Origin: Pseudomonadota bacterium
GTDB taxonomy: Bacteria; Pseudomonadota; Gammaproteobacteria; Steroidobacterales; Woeseiaceae
DNA length: 64,000 nucleotides
Reading direction: 5' to 3'
NCBI GenBank assembly: GCA_022572185.1
Contig: JACZWL010000004.1
Span: 1-64,000 of the forward strand
Of this stretch, positions 28,617 through 36,478 are shown one piece after another; position 1 is the first letter of the stretch, and each line of letters opens with the position of its first letter. The notes below the pieces were generated by a model. The model was not told the origin of the DNA. It did no database searches and saw nothing but the letters and a program-made list of their open reading frames with translations. The translations under genes and the position numbers were made by a program.

Positions 28617-28747
28617 TAAATCCATCAGATAAGAGGAGATTAATCCAACATCAAAAGAGCATCACATAGCCACCGACACAGCAAGGCGTTTCCAGGCGGG
28701 GAGAAATGTTGGCACAGTCGCAGTCGATTACAGCATTGGAGAAAATT

Positions 28748-29068
28748 ATGCAGTTAAACGTTACGGGCCATCACGTAGATATCACCATCGCACTGCGCAA
28801 ATATGTGGTAAATAAACTAGAAAAAATCGAGCGTCATTTTGATCATGTATCTGATGTGCATTGCATTCTGACTGTCGAGAAATTACGCCACAAAGCGGAG
28901 GCTACAGTCAGCCTAAACGGTGGTAAAATCTATGCCGACGCGACAGAGGAAGATATGTACGCAGCGATTGATGGTCTCATAGACAAACTGGATCGGCAGG
29001 TAAAGAAATACAAAGAAAAGCTCGCCGACCATCATGCCCGGGATACTAATAAGAGAAACTTTGGTTGA
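28748..29068 (+). CDS. hpf: Ribosome hibernation promoting factor
   Basis: The 106-residue short-form HPF/YfiA protein binds the 30S decoding centre in stationary phase. It begins MQLNVTGHHVDIT with an alpha/beta fold including YADATEEDMYAAIDGLIDKL. ATG 28748 follows GGAG by about seven bases; in-frame extension upstream is not conserved. It lies in the conserved rpoN-hpf-ptsN-rapZ order. Confidence 0.93.
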   Translation: MQLNVTGHHVDITIALRKYVVNKLEKIERHFDHVSDVHCILTVEKLRHKAEATVSLNGGKIYADATEEDMYAAIDGLIDKLDRQVKKYKEKLADHHARDTNKRNFG

Positions 29069-29182
29069 ATAAAGCTTTGTCCATCGCAGTCACTGTGGCC
29101 GCAATGGAAACATGTAAAGCCCGATGATCGTCGATTGCCGGGAACCTCAGCCAGCACTGTCAATAAATACCGGTCATCATTC

Positions 29183-29674
29183 ATGATTTTGGAACAACTA
29201 ATAAGCCCTGGCAGTGTCCTTTGCAATGCCCATGCACGTAGCAAAAAACACTGCCTCGAGATTCTGAGCGAGCTGCTCGCAAACCCGAATCCCGATATAG
29301 CCCATGAAGAGATCTTTGCGAAGCTCATAGAAAGGGAGCGGCTGGGCTCTACCAGCCTGGACAAGGGAATCGCCTTTCCTCATTGTCGCATATCAAGCGT
29401 GCTGAACAGTTGCGGCGCGTTTATAAAGCTCTCCGATCCGGTGGATTTCGACTCACCGGACGGTGAGTCGGTCGATTTGATATTCGGGCTTATTTTGCCG
29501 CCAGAATTGAACGACATCCACTATGCCGACATTGATATGATCACCAGGTTTCTGACCAATGACTCGCTGACTGCCAAACTTCGTAGCGCGAACTCAAGCA
29601 GCGAGCTATATGACACTCTCCTCGCGGGTCATGTACCAGTAAGCACGAAAATGCAAAGCGTGCGGAGATCCTGA
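29183..29674 (+). CDS. ptsN: PTS nitrogen-regulatory EIIA component PtsN
   Basis: A 163-residue PTS EIIA-Ntr domain protein. The phosphorylated histidine is in GIAFPHCRI. It starts at ATG 29183 (MILEQLISPGSVLC). PtsN reports carbon, nitrogen and potassium status and is phosphorylated by NPr (ptsO). No ptsO is present after rapZ here, so its phosphodonor must be elsewhere or absent. The C-terminus is somewhat longer than in E. coli. Confidence 0.91.
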   Translation: MILEQLISPGSVLCNAHARSKKHCLEILSELLANPNPDIAHEEIFAKLIERERLGSTSLDKGIAFPHCRISSVLNSCGAFIKLSDPVDFDSPDGESVDLIFGLILPPELNDIHYADIDMITRFLTNDSLTAKLRSANSSSELYDTLLAGHVPVSTKMQSVRRS

Positions 29675-29730
29675 TGGGCCGGAGCATTGGGCTGCCGCGG
29701 CGGTGACCAGGAACTGACAGCAGGCAAGCA

Positions 29731-30627
29731 ATGTCCGGGGAAATGAGACTTATCATTGTCAGCGGACTATCCGGTTCGGGGAAAAGTGTTGCGCTCCACG
29801 TGCTCGAGGACCTCGGCTTCTACTGCATCGACAATTTACCGGCCGCATTGCTCAAATCGCTACTCGATGAGGTAACTCGCCATGGCGAGCAGTCGACCAA
29901 CCGGATCGCAGTCGGCGTAGATGCCAGAAACCGCTTGAGCGACCTCGAGTCGCTGCCCGAATTTATCGGCGAACTTCGCAAAGTCAATGTTCAGACGGAC
30001 GTCCTGTTTCTGCAAGCGAGCGATGACATATTGCTGAAACGCTACGGCGAAACACGCCGTAAACACCCACTTGCCGATCTCGGAACCGAACTCCGGGCAG
30101 CCATTGCCAGTGAACGGGAATTGCTTGGCCCGGTCATCAATTCCGCCGACCTCGTGATCGACACGTCGCGAACCAGTGTTTACGAACTTGCGGAGGTAAT
30201 TCGCGAGCGCGTCGATCGGCGAGAAAAAAGCATGCTTTCCGTTCTGATCGAGTCATTCGGATACAAGCACGGAATTCCGGCGGACGCCGATTTTGTCTTC
30301 GACCTGCGATGTCTTCCGAACCCGTACTGGACGACAAAGCTCAGGGCATTGACGGGACAGGACGAAGCTGTTCAGAACTTTTTGAACGAGCAACCACAAT
30401 TTCAGCGCATGTATGAGGACATCCTCTCGTTTCTGAGCCGCTGGATACCGGAATATGTCAGTTTTGACCGCGCCTATCTCACGATCGCACTCGGCTGTAC
30501 CGGTGGCCAGCATCGTTCGGTTTACATGGTGGATAAGCTAGCCGCCGCCTTGAGAGAAAAGCATGATCCCCTTCTGACCCGCCACAACGAAATTTTATTC
30601 AGCACCCATAATGGAGATGAGTCCTAG
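29731..30627 (+). CDS. rapZ: RNase adapter RapZ (YvcJ-family nucleotide-binding protein)
   Basis: The 298-residue protein has a P-loop N-terminal domain (Walker A GLSGSGKS) and the conserved C-terminal UDP/GlcN6P-sensing domain (LGCTGGQHRSVYMVDKL). In E. coli RapZ directs RNase E to the GlmZ sRNA and so controls glucosamine synthesis. The last dozen residues extend past the usual end, and the TAG stop at 30625-30627 is part of the CTAG that bounds a palindromic element. Confidence 0.93.
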   Translation: MSGEMRLIIVSGLSGSGKSVALHVLEDLGFYCIDNLPAALLKSLLDEVTRHGEQSTNRIAVGVDARNRLSDLESLPEFIGELRKVNVQTDVLFLQASDDILLKRYGETRRKHPLADLGTELRAAIASERELLGPVINSADLVIDTSRTSVYELAEVIRERVDRREKSMLSVLIESFGYKHGIPADADFVFDLRCLPNPYWTTKLRALTGQDEAVQNFLNEQPQFQRMYEDILSFLSRWIPEYVSFDRAYLTIALGCTGGQHRSVYMVDKLAAALREKHDPLLTRHNEILFSTHNGDES

Positions 30628-30666
30628 CAGGCTGTTGAAAAACTCTGTTTTTCTACAGCCTGCTAG
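30624..30666. repeat. Palindromic element bounded by CTAG at the rapZ stop codon
   Basis: Arms 30624-30642 and 30648-30666 pair over 19 positions with one mismatch: CTAGCAGGCTGT then an A-run, against a T-run then ACAGCCTGCTAG. Both ends are the tetranucleotide CTAG. The left CTAG contains the rapZ stop. This is compatible with insertion at CTAG with target duplication, or with a terminator evolved in place. Confidence 0.7.
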
Positions 30667-30755
30667 TAAAGGACATGCCATTCCCTGCGGACTGCGCCTT
30701 GTCTTGGATCATCTGGGTAGCTCTGAATCCATCAATATCACCTTGACGGAGTACT

Positions 30756-30838
30756 AGCCGCAGTCGCTAAGGACGGCTAAACTTCGGCCGAACCGAATTT
30801 TCATCGGTGTCTTTACGTCTTGCAGAGACGGGCCGAGG
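30756..30838 (+). promoter_or_regulatory. Structured mgtE leader with a predicted three-way junction
   Basis: A small hairpin (AGCCG 30756-30760 with CGGCT 30774-30778) is followed by an 8-bp stem (30782-30789 with 30831-30838, one G-U pair) enclosing two hairpins: ACCGA/TCGGT (30792-30796 with 30804-30808) and GTCT/AGAC (30809-30812 with 30826-30829). The 3' strand of the closing stem holds the GAGG nearest the mgtE ATG at 30847. This would let folding gate translation, like a riboswitch. It does not match the M-box pattern I know. Confidence 0.4.
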
Positions 30839-30846
30839 CAGGATCC

Positions 30847-32196
30847 ATGGAAGCGAGAGAGCACATCCAGACCAACCTGAGACTGCTGCGCGAGAGCCTC
30901 GACAGCGGCAGCATGCGCTCGGCACGATTGCTGATCCACAGTTTGCACCCCTCCGAACTGGCACGCTTACTCGAGTCGCTGCCACTACGCGAGCGTGCCG
31001 TCATCTGGGAAATGGTCGAACCAGAGCTCGAAGGCGACGTACTCGTCGAAGTGGCCGACGAAGTTCGTGATGACCTCATAAAGGGCATGCAGGCGGAAGA
31101 CCTCCTTGCAGCAACCGAAGGCATGGAGCTTGACGACCTTGCCGACCTTGTCGCCGATCTTCCTGAGGCTCTGACACAGGAAGTATTACGTTCGCTCGAC
31201 AATCAGGATCAGGAGAGACTCCGTCAGGTTCTTGCTTATGATGAGGACAGCGCCGGCGGTTTGATGAACGTTGACATCATCACGGTTCGACCGGATGTTA
31301 CGGTCGAGGTCGTGCTGAGATATCTTCGCGCACATGGCGATATTCCTGACGGCACAGACACCATATATGTCGTCACTCGGGACAATGAATATGTTGGGTC
31401 CCTTTACCTGACGCGCCTTCTCACACAGAACCCGGATCAGTCTGTTGAGGCAGTGATGTCGACCGATATCCTGCCAATTCCCGCTCATACGCCGACAGAA
31501 GAAGTCGTCTGGGAATTCGAGAACCGCGATCTGTTGTCGGCGCCCGTTGTCGACGACGAGTATCGTATTGTCGGGCGCATAACCGTGGATGATGTTGTCG
31601 ATATTATTCGCGATGAAGCCGAACACTCATTCATGAGCGCCGCCGGTCTCGATGAAGAAGCCGACATGTTTGCGCCCGTCGTCAAGAGTGCTCGACGCAG
31701 AGCGCTTTGGCTGGGCGTCAATTTGGCGACGGCGTTTCTGGCCGCTTCAGTCGTCGATATGTTCCAGACCACCATCGACAAGATCGTCTTGCTCGCCGTT
31801 CTCATGCCCGTCGTGCCAAGCATGGGCGGCGTCGCCGGCACCCAGTCGTTGACGATTATCACGCGCGCCATGGCACTCGGGCTCATCGACAAAACAAATG
31901 CCCGCAGAATTTTCAAGAAGGAACTGATGGTGGGCATCCTGAACAGCCTGGTTTGGTCAGTTGTCGTCGCGGCGTTTACCTATGCCTGGTTCAACGAGTG
32001 GCGCATCGGCGCGGTCATCGCCGCGGCCATGTCGATTAACCTGACAATCGCGGCAGGCGCAGGATTCGCTATTCCACTCACGCTGAAACGCATGAATATC
32101 GATCCCGCGCTTGCTGGCGGCGTCGTTTTGACGACCATAACCGATGTCGCCGGCTATATGGCATTCCTGGGTCTGGGCGCCGCATTTCTCTTATAA
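30847..32196 (+). CDS. mgtE: Magnesium transporter MgtE
   Basis: The 449-residue channel has the standard layout: an N-terminal acidic helical domain (about 1-125), two CBS domains (about 130-250), a plug helix, and five membrane helices (about 280-449) with the pore segments VPSMGGVAGTQSLTIITRA and AAGAGFAIPL. The cytoplasmic domain senses Mg2+ and closes the pore. ATG 30847 is chosen; TTG 30820 lies inside the predicted leader structure. An mgtE gene following rapZ is seen where a PTS cluster lies between; here that cluster is missing. Confidence 0.93.
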   Translation: MEAREHIQTNLRLLRESLDSGSMRSARLLIHSLHPSELARLLESLPLRERAVIWEMVEPELEGDVLVEVADEVRDDLIKGMQAEDLLAATEGMELDDLADLVADLPEALTQEVLRSLDNQDQERLRQVLAYDEDSAGGLMNVDIITVRPDVTVEVVLRYLRAHGDIPDGTDTIYVVTRDNEYVGSLYLTRLLTQNPDQSVEAVMSTDILPIPAHTPTEEVVWEFENRDLLSAPVVDDEYRIVGRITVDDVVDIIRDEAEHSFMSAAGLDEEADMFAPVVKSARRRALWLGVNLATAFLAASVVDMFQTTIDKIVLLAVLMPVVPSMGGVAGTQSLTIITRAMALGLIDKTNARRIFKKELMVGILNSLVWSVVVAAFTYAWFNEWRIGAVIAAAMSINLTIAAGAGFAIPLTLKRMNIDPALAGGVVLTTITDVAGYMAFLGLGAAFLL

Positions 32197-32254
32197 GCGC
32201 CGGCCTCTGTGCAACTAGTGGTCCAACGCGGCTATATTGATGGACGACTGGCTG

Positions 32255-33469
32255 CTAATCGCCGAAACTGCTGAGATCCCGGGCTACCCAGCTGGGCGCA
32301 TAAAGTCTCGGCACATCTTCACCCATTACGAAAGCGCGCAACTGGTCTTTCACGGCCATTGCATCGCTATAGCCGAGATCGATTAACTCCTGTGTATAAC
32401 CTCGTTCGAACAGCAGGTAGCTGAGTAGCCGGTTCTCGCCTGGATTCCTGCCGCCGATCCCTCTCAGAAGCGCCCGTAATGGCAATGGCAGGTCCTTCCT
32501 GTGCCGGTGCGCTATCGCCCTGAGGTCCTTGCTCGGCACAATAACCATCGTATCTATCGGACGCATTTTGATTAATGTGCCAGTGCGCTTTAGCGGTTCC
32601 ACGGAATCGACGAGCTGATTGATCCGCGTCATTCTCTCGAGATCCGAATAAAGCCCGTCCATAAACAGAGTGTCGAGCATATAGCCGGCGATCTGCGCCA
32701 AACTCGGAAACCGCTGTGGAGATCCGGGATCGGCGGCCGGATCTGCCGTTTCGTCCCGCACACCGATAACGAGAATCCTGTCTGCACCGAGGTGAATGGC
32801 CGGACTAAGCGGTGTTGCCTGACGCATGGCGCCGTCGCCAAAATACTCACCATCGATGCTCACCGGCGGAAATATCATCGGTACAGCAATGCTCGCCATC
32901 AGGTGGTCAAGATGCAGGTCCTGGCGCATGCCAAGTCGCCGGGTGCGCGCCCAGTGATGTTTCCCTGGCACTGCCTGGAAGAAAGTCGTCGATCGTGCGC
33001 ATCCGTAACTGGCTGCAGTCACTGCAACGGCATCGAGATACCCATTGTCGATCGATGTCTGAATTCGGGGAAAACGAATATTGCGACTCAGAAGAGACCT
33101 GAGCGGTGTATTGTCGAGCAAAGATCGCGGCGCGCCGACGATCAGGCCGCCGAAGACCATAGCGGCCATCCAGTGCAGGCTGCTTTTGAACATGGTCCAG
33201 CTGTCGGTGCGAAACACGTGGTTGCTGTGAAAATGACCCCAGACCCGCTCGAGTTCCTTGACCGCGATGTTGTAATGCCGGGCCCTGGTGGCAAGAACGA
33301 CGGAATTGATCGCGCCGGCCGATGTGCCGCTGATTACGGGAAACGGATTACAGGCCTTCGCCGGCAATAACTCGGCAATTGCCTTGAGAACGCCGACCTG
33401 GAACGCACCACGCGCCCCACCGCCGGGCATAACCAGTGCTGTGTTGTTGCATGCGAAGCGATTTGCCAT
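32255..33469 (-). CDS. Patatin-like phospholipase
   Basis: A 404-residue patatin-domain protein. The oxyanion loop is GGGARGAFQVGVL near the N-terminus, the nucleophile Ser is in GTSAG, and the catalytic Asp in DGAMRQ. A helical extension of about 150 residues follows the catalytic core. No signal peptide or beta-barrel is visible, so it is probably cytoplasmic, unlike secreted ExoU or PlpD types. Substrate is unknown; acyl hydrolysis of membrane lipids is the family activity. It stands alone on the minus strand. Confidence 0.85.
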   Translation of the reverse strand: MANRFACNNTALVMPGGGARGAFQVGVLKAIAELLPAKACNPFPVISGTSAGAINSVVLATRARHYNIAVKELERVWGHFHSNHVFRTDSWTMFKSSLHWMAAMVFGGLIVGAPRSLLDNTPLRSLLSRNIRFPRIQTSIDNGYLDAVAVTAASYGCARSTTFFQAVPGKHHWARTRRLGMRQDLHLDHLMASIAVPMIFPPVSIDGEYFGDGAMRQATPLSPAIHLGADRILVIGVRDETADPAADPGSPQRFPSLAQIAGYMLDTLFMDGLYSDLERMTRINQLVDSVEPLKRTGTLIKMRPIDTMVIVPSKDLRAIAHRHRKDLPLPLRALLRGIGGRNPGENRLLSYLLFERGYTQELIDLGYSDAMAVKDQLRAFVMGEDVPRLYAPSWVARDLSSFGD

Positions 33470-33590
33470 TCTTATTGATCAGAGATTCCCAAGGCGTATT
33501 ATAGTACGGACTGAGCTGCTGCCAATCCACGCTGTACCAAACGGGCGCAGTATCTACCGGGAAAATTCAGGACTGATGAGGACGCTTGCC

Positions 33591-34121
33591 ATGAAACGTG
33601 TTTTTGCAACCTTTGCTATTGTCTTTTTTCTGTTCGCAGCAGGAAACACGCTGTTGGCCGACGCGATTAAACAAGGCGATCCGGCACCAGGATTCGAGCT
33701 CAGGGACCAGAACGGTCAGTTTCATTCGCTTGAAGATTACAGGAACAAGTGGGTTGTGCTTTATTTTTATCCCAAAGACGACACACCGGGATGCACGACC
33801 GAAGCCTGCGAATTTCGCGATGACATTTTTGCGTTCAAGGAACTCGACTGTCAGATTCTGGGCGTTAGCCTGGACGACGAAGCGTCACATAAAGCATTTG
33901 CTGACAAGTACAGCCTGCCCTTCCCGCTTCTCGCCGATACCGACCGAACAACGTCCGATGCATACGGCGTAACCACCAAAATGTTCGGCATGACAGTGGC
34001 CAAGCGTCAGACATTCCTTATCGACCCGACCGGACGTGTGGCAAAACATTATGCCAAGGTCGATCCGGACACCCACTCAAAGCAGGTCCTCGCCGACCTC
34101 AGGGAATTAATCAGTCAGTAG
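33591..34121 (+). CDS. Exported Bcp/PrxQ-type peroxiredoxin
   Basis: The 176-residue atypical 2-Cys peroxiredoxin has an N-terminal signal peptide (MKRVFATFAIVFFLFAAGNT, cleavage near LLADA). The peroxidatic and resolving cysteines are C68 and C73 in GCTTEAC, the Cx4C spacing of E. coli Bcp. A periplasmic location is less common than the cytosolic form and would need a periplasmic reductant. ATG 33591 follows GAGGA; ATG 33576 is possible but crowds its ribosome binding site. The TAG stop lies within a repeat that begins at 34118. Confidence 0.87.
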   Translation: MKRVFATFAIVFFLFAAGNTLLADAIKQGDPAPGFELRDQNGQFHSLEDYRNKWVVLYFYPKDDTPGCTTEACEFRDDIFAFKELDCQILGVSLDDEASHKAFADKYSLPFPLLADTDRTTSDAYGVTTKMFGMTVAKRQTFLIDPTGRVAKHYAKVDPDTHSKQVLADLRELISQ

Positions 34122-34215
34122 GAGCGGCTTTTTGTACATGGATGTACTTATGTCGCGGAGCACAGGGATGTGCGTGAGCGACGAAGCCGCGATCGGGCCT
34201 TAAAGGCCCTCCTAC
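34118..34215. repeat. Multi-hairpin intergenic repeat, copy 1
   Basis: A 98-bp element with outer arms GTAGGAG/CTCCTAC, inner arms GCGGCTT/AAGCCGC, a GTACAT/ATGTAC hairpin, a conserved middle (TATGTCGCGGAGCACAGG onward) and a GGGCCTT/AAGGCCC hairpin. A reverse-oriented relative lies at 50984-51091. The first bases contain the bcp stop codon. No open frame of interest crosses it. Confidence 0.8.
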
Positions 34216-34230
34216 ATGTAGCGTTTTTCC

Positions 34231-34254
34231 TAGGAGCTGCTCTAACCGCGATCG
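34231..34254. repeat. Degenerate REP-like remnant
   Basis: TAGGAGCTGCTCTAACCGCG resembles the core at 15878 with several substitutions that weaken the stem. It probably is a decayed copy. Confidence 0.45.
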
Positions 34255-34276
34255 AAAAAGGGGGCAGACCCTTTGA
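34255..34276 (-). terminator. Intrinsic terminator after the VWA gene
   Basis: Read on the minus strand just after the VWA stop codon, AAAGGG, six loop bases and CCCTTT form a stem that runs into a short T tract (TTTTTCG). The stem is short but the position and T-run suit termination of the moxR-VWA transcript. Confidence 0.5.
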
Positions 34277-35452
34277 TTACTGCAAGCGTTTTATCCCTTC
34301 ATCCAATCCGCTAATGGTTAGTGGATACATCCTGTCGCCCATAAGCTCACGAGTCAGCTTGATCGAGGGCGTGTATTCCCATCGATGTTCGGGTTCGGGA
34401 TTTAACCAGATTGCCTTCGGGTAGGTATTCAAGAGCCGCTTGATCCAGGCTGCGCCGGGTTCTTCGTTCCAGTGCTCGACACTGCCACCCGCATAAACGA
34501 TCTCGTAAGGACTCATGGTCGCATCGCCGACGAAGACAAGTTTGTAATCGGGGCCGTACTTGTGCGCTATTTCTGTTGTTGGAATTCTCTCGGTGTGTCG
34601 CCGCCGGTTATCTTTCCACATGCTCTCGTATACAAAATTGTGAAAGTAGAAATACTCGAGATGCTTGAACTCGCTTTTCGCCGCAGAAAACATTTCTGCG
34701 CAAATCCGTACATGGTCGTCCATCGAACCGCCGATATCGAGGCATAGGAGTACTTTTATTGCATTGTGACGCTCCGGGACCATGCGGATGTCCAGGATGC
34801 CTGCGTTCCGGGCCGTCTTATCGATCGTGTCCTCGAGATCGAGTTGGTCCGCCGCGCCCTCACGGGCAAATTTTCTGAGCCTTCGAAGTGCGATCTTGAT
34901 ATTGCGCGTGCCGAGCTCCAGCTTGTCGTCCAGATTTCGATACTCACGTCGGTCCCACACCTTGATTGCCCGGCGGTGCCGCGAGCCCTGCTGGCCGATG
35001 CGAACGCCTTCCGGGTTATAACCATACGCGCCGAACGGCGAGGTTCCCGCGGTGCCGATCCACTTGTTGCCGCCCTCGTGCCGACCTTCCTGCTCCTCAA
35101 GGCGTTCCCGCAACGCTTCCATCAATTTCTCGAACCCACCCAGCGCCTCTATCTCCGCACGTTCCTCTTCCGACAGAACGAGTTCGGCCTGCTGACGGAG
35201 CCATTCCTCCGGCACTTCCGCCACCAGCGCTTTAAATCCTTCTTCTATGCCGTCGAAGTGTGCGGCGAATATCTTGTCGAAGCGGTCAAACTTCGACTCA
35301 TCTTTTACCAAACAGGAACGGGCGAGATAATAAAAGTCGTCAACATTTTGTTGCGCTACGCCGCTCCGCATTGCTTCAAGGAGCGTCAGCAATTCCGTTA
35401 TCGAAGGCTTCAAGCCGCCCTCACGGAGCATGAAGAAAAACTTCGTCAGCAT
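34277..35452 (-). CDS. VWA (von Willebrand factor A) domain protein, CoxE-like
   Basis: A 391-residue soluble protein with a helical, charged N-terminal half and a C-terminal VWA domain. The metal-site motif appears as LCLDIGGSMDDHV (DxGxS), with later conserved Thr/Asp positions around FVGDATMSPYE. It follows a MoxR AAA+ gene by 12 bp, a pairing seen across bacteria in which the ATPase and VWA protein act together in metal insertion or complex maturation. The client here is unknown; no nearby gene is an obvious target. Confidence 0.83.
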   Translation of the reverse strand: MLTKFFFMLREGGLKPSITELLTLLEAMRSGVAQQNVDDFYYLARSCLVKDESKFDRFDKIFAAHFDGIEEGFKALVAEVPEEWLRQQAELVLSEEERAEIEALGGFEKLMEALRERLEEQEGRHEGGNKWIGTAGTSPFGAYGYNPEGVRIGQQGSRHRRAIKVWDRREYRNLDDKLELGTRNIKIALRRLRKFAREGAADQLDLEDTIDKTARNAGILDIRMVPERHNAIKVLLCLDIGGSMDDHVRICAEMFSAAKSEFKHLEYFYFHNFVYESMWKDNRRRHTERIPTTEIAHKYGPDYKLVFVGDATMSPYEIVYAGGSVEHWNEEPGAAWIKRLLNTYPKAIWLNPEPEHRWEYTPSIKLTRELMGDRMYPLTISGLDEGIKRLQ

Positions 35453-35464
35453 CTCTGGCCCGAT

Positions 35465-36322
35465 TTACCGGGTGTGCATCCTGCGGTCAAGAAAAACCAG
35501 TTGTTCAAACAAGTGCACATCCTGTTCGTTCTTGAGTAACGCGCCGTAAAGCGGCGGAACGGCATTGCGTGAATCTTCCGAGCGAAGCGCTTCCGGGGGG
35601 ATGTCTTCTGCAAGCAAGAGCTTTATCCAGTCGAGCAACTCTGATGTTGACGGTTTCTTCTTGAGGCCGGGCACATCACGAATTTTGTAAAACGCCTCGA
35701 GCGCTTCACGAAGCAGCGTCTTTTTGAGATTTGGAAAATGCACATCGACAATACGGTGCATCGTTTCCTTGTCAGGGAACTTGATGTAATGGAAAAAGCA
35801 GCGTCTGAGGAATGCGTCTGGCAATTCTTTTTCGTTGTTACTCGTAATAATAATGATTGGCCGGTGCCTTGCTTTGACCAGCCGCTTGGTCTCATAGACA
35901 TAAAACTCCATTCGATCGAGTTCCAGCAGCAAGTCATTAGGAAACTCGATGTCAGCTTTGTCAATTTCATCGATGAGAAGCACAGGCTTTTCATCTGATG
36001 CAAAAGCTTCCCAGATCTTGCCACGCACTATGTAGTTGGCGATATTGTGCACCCGATCGTCACCTAGCTGCGAGTCGCGCAATCTGGCAACCGCATCATA
36101 ATCATAAAGACCCTGCTGTGCCTTGGTGGTCGATTTAATGTGCCATTCGTGCAGGGGACGATCGAGCGCCCGCGCAACTTCTATCGCGAGTTGCGTCTTG
36201 CCGGTGCCGGGTTCGCCCTTGATCAGGATCGGCCGCTCCAGCGTTACTGCAGCATTTACAGCCATCATCAGGTCATCCGTTGCGACATACGAGCTAGTGC
36301 CCTTGAATTTCTTGTTAGCCAT
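35465..36322 (-). CDS. MoxR-family AAA+ ATPase
   Basis: The 285-residue AAA+ ATPase has Walker A GEPGTGKT (36-43), Walker B LLIDEIDKAD, sensor-1 region IITSNNEKELPDAFLRRC and the arginine-finger region that follows. It belongs to the MoxR group that acts with VWA partners. ATG 36322 (MANKKFKG) matches how relatives begin; ATG 36334 would add four residues, and neither has a strong ribosome binding site. A 19-bp-arm palindrome lies about 80 bp upstream. Confidence 0.85.
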   Translation of the reverse strand: MANKKFKGTSSYVATDDLMMAVNAAVTLERPILIKGEPGTGKTQLAIEVARALDRPLHEWHIKSTTKAQQGLYDYDAVARLRDSQLGDDRVHNIANYIVRGKIWEAFASDEKPVLLIDEIDKADIEFPNDLLLELDRMEFYVYETKRLVKARHRPIIIITSNNEKELPDAFLRRCFFHYIKFPDKETMHRIVDVHFPNLKKTLLREALEAFYKIRDVPGLKKKPSTSELLDWIKLLLAEDIPPEALRSEDSRNAVPPLYGALLKNEQDVHLFEQLVFLDRRMHTR

Positions 36323-36407
36323 CGTGGGTTCCATGCATATTGCGGTGCAGCGTCAAGTATCCCCGCTCGTCCAATCCGGCACAAGCCGGTACTTGTCATA
36401 AAAGAAA

Positions 36408-36465
36408 ATGGGGTCGAACCGCTAAGCGTACGGATCGCGCCCTTTTCTTAGCGGTTCGACCCCAT
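36408..36465. repeat. Palindromic repeat, GGTCGAACCGC family, copy 1
   Basis: Arms 36408-36426 and 36447-36465 are perfect complements over 19 bp (ATGGGGTCGAACCGCTAAG and its complement) around a 20-nt loop. The same core, with a pairing-preserving change, recurs at 48962-49012. It lies between the penicillin-acylase-family gene and moxR, both on the minus strand, so it might end the upstream transcript. Confidence 0.78.
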
Positions 36466-36478
36466 CTAATTGCTCCGG

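Noticed and set aside
23696-32226. Shared TTGGACCACTAG-like word near 23704 and, inverted, near 32213
   Set aside because: Only about 12 bases match and the surrounding palindromes are poor, so a repeat family cannot be supported from two copies.
34118-34215. Cloverleaf-like folding suggesting a tRNA
   Set aside because: No acceptor CCA, T-loop or anticodon arrangement is present, and the relative at 50984 differs in arm lengths; it is a repeat.
34766-35539. A 257-codon open frame antisense to the VWA gene
   Set aside because: The opposite frame encodes a clear VWA protein with a metal-site motif; the antisense product has no recognisable feature.
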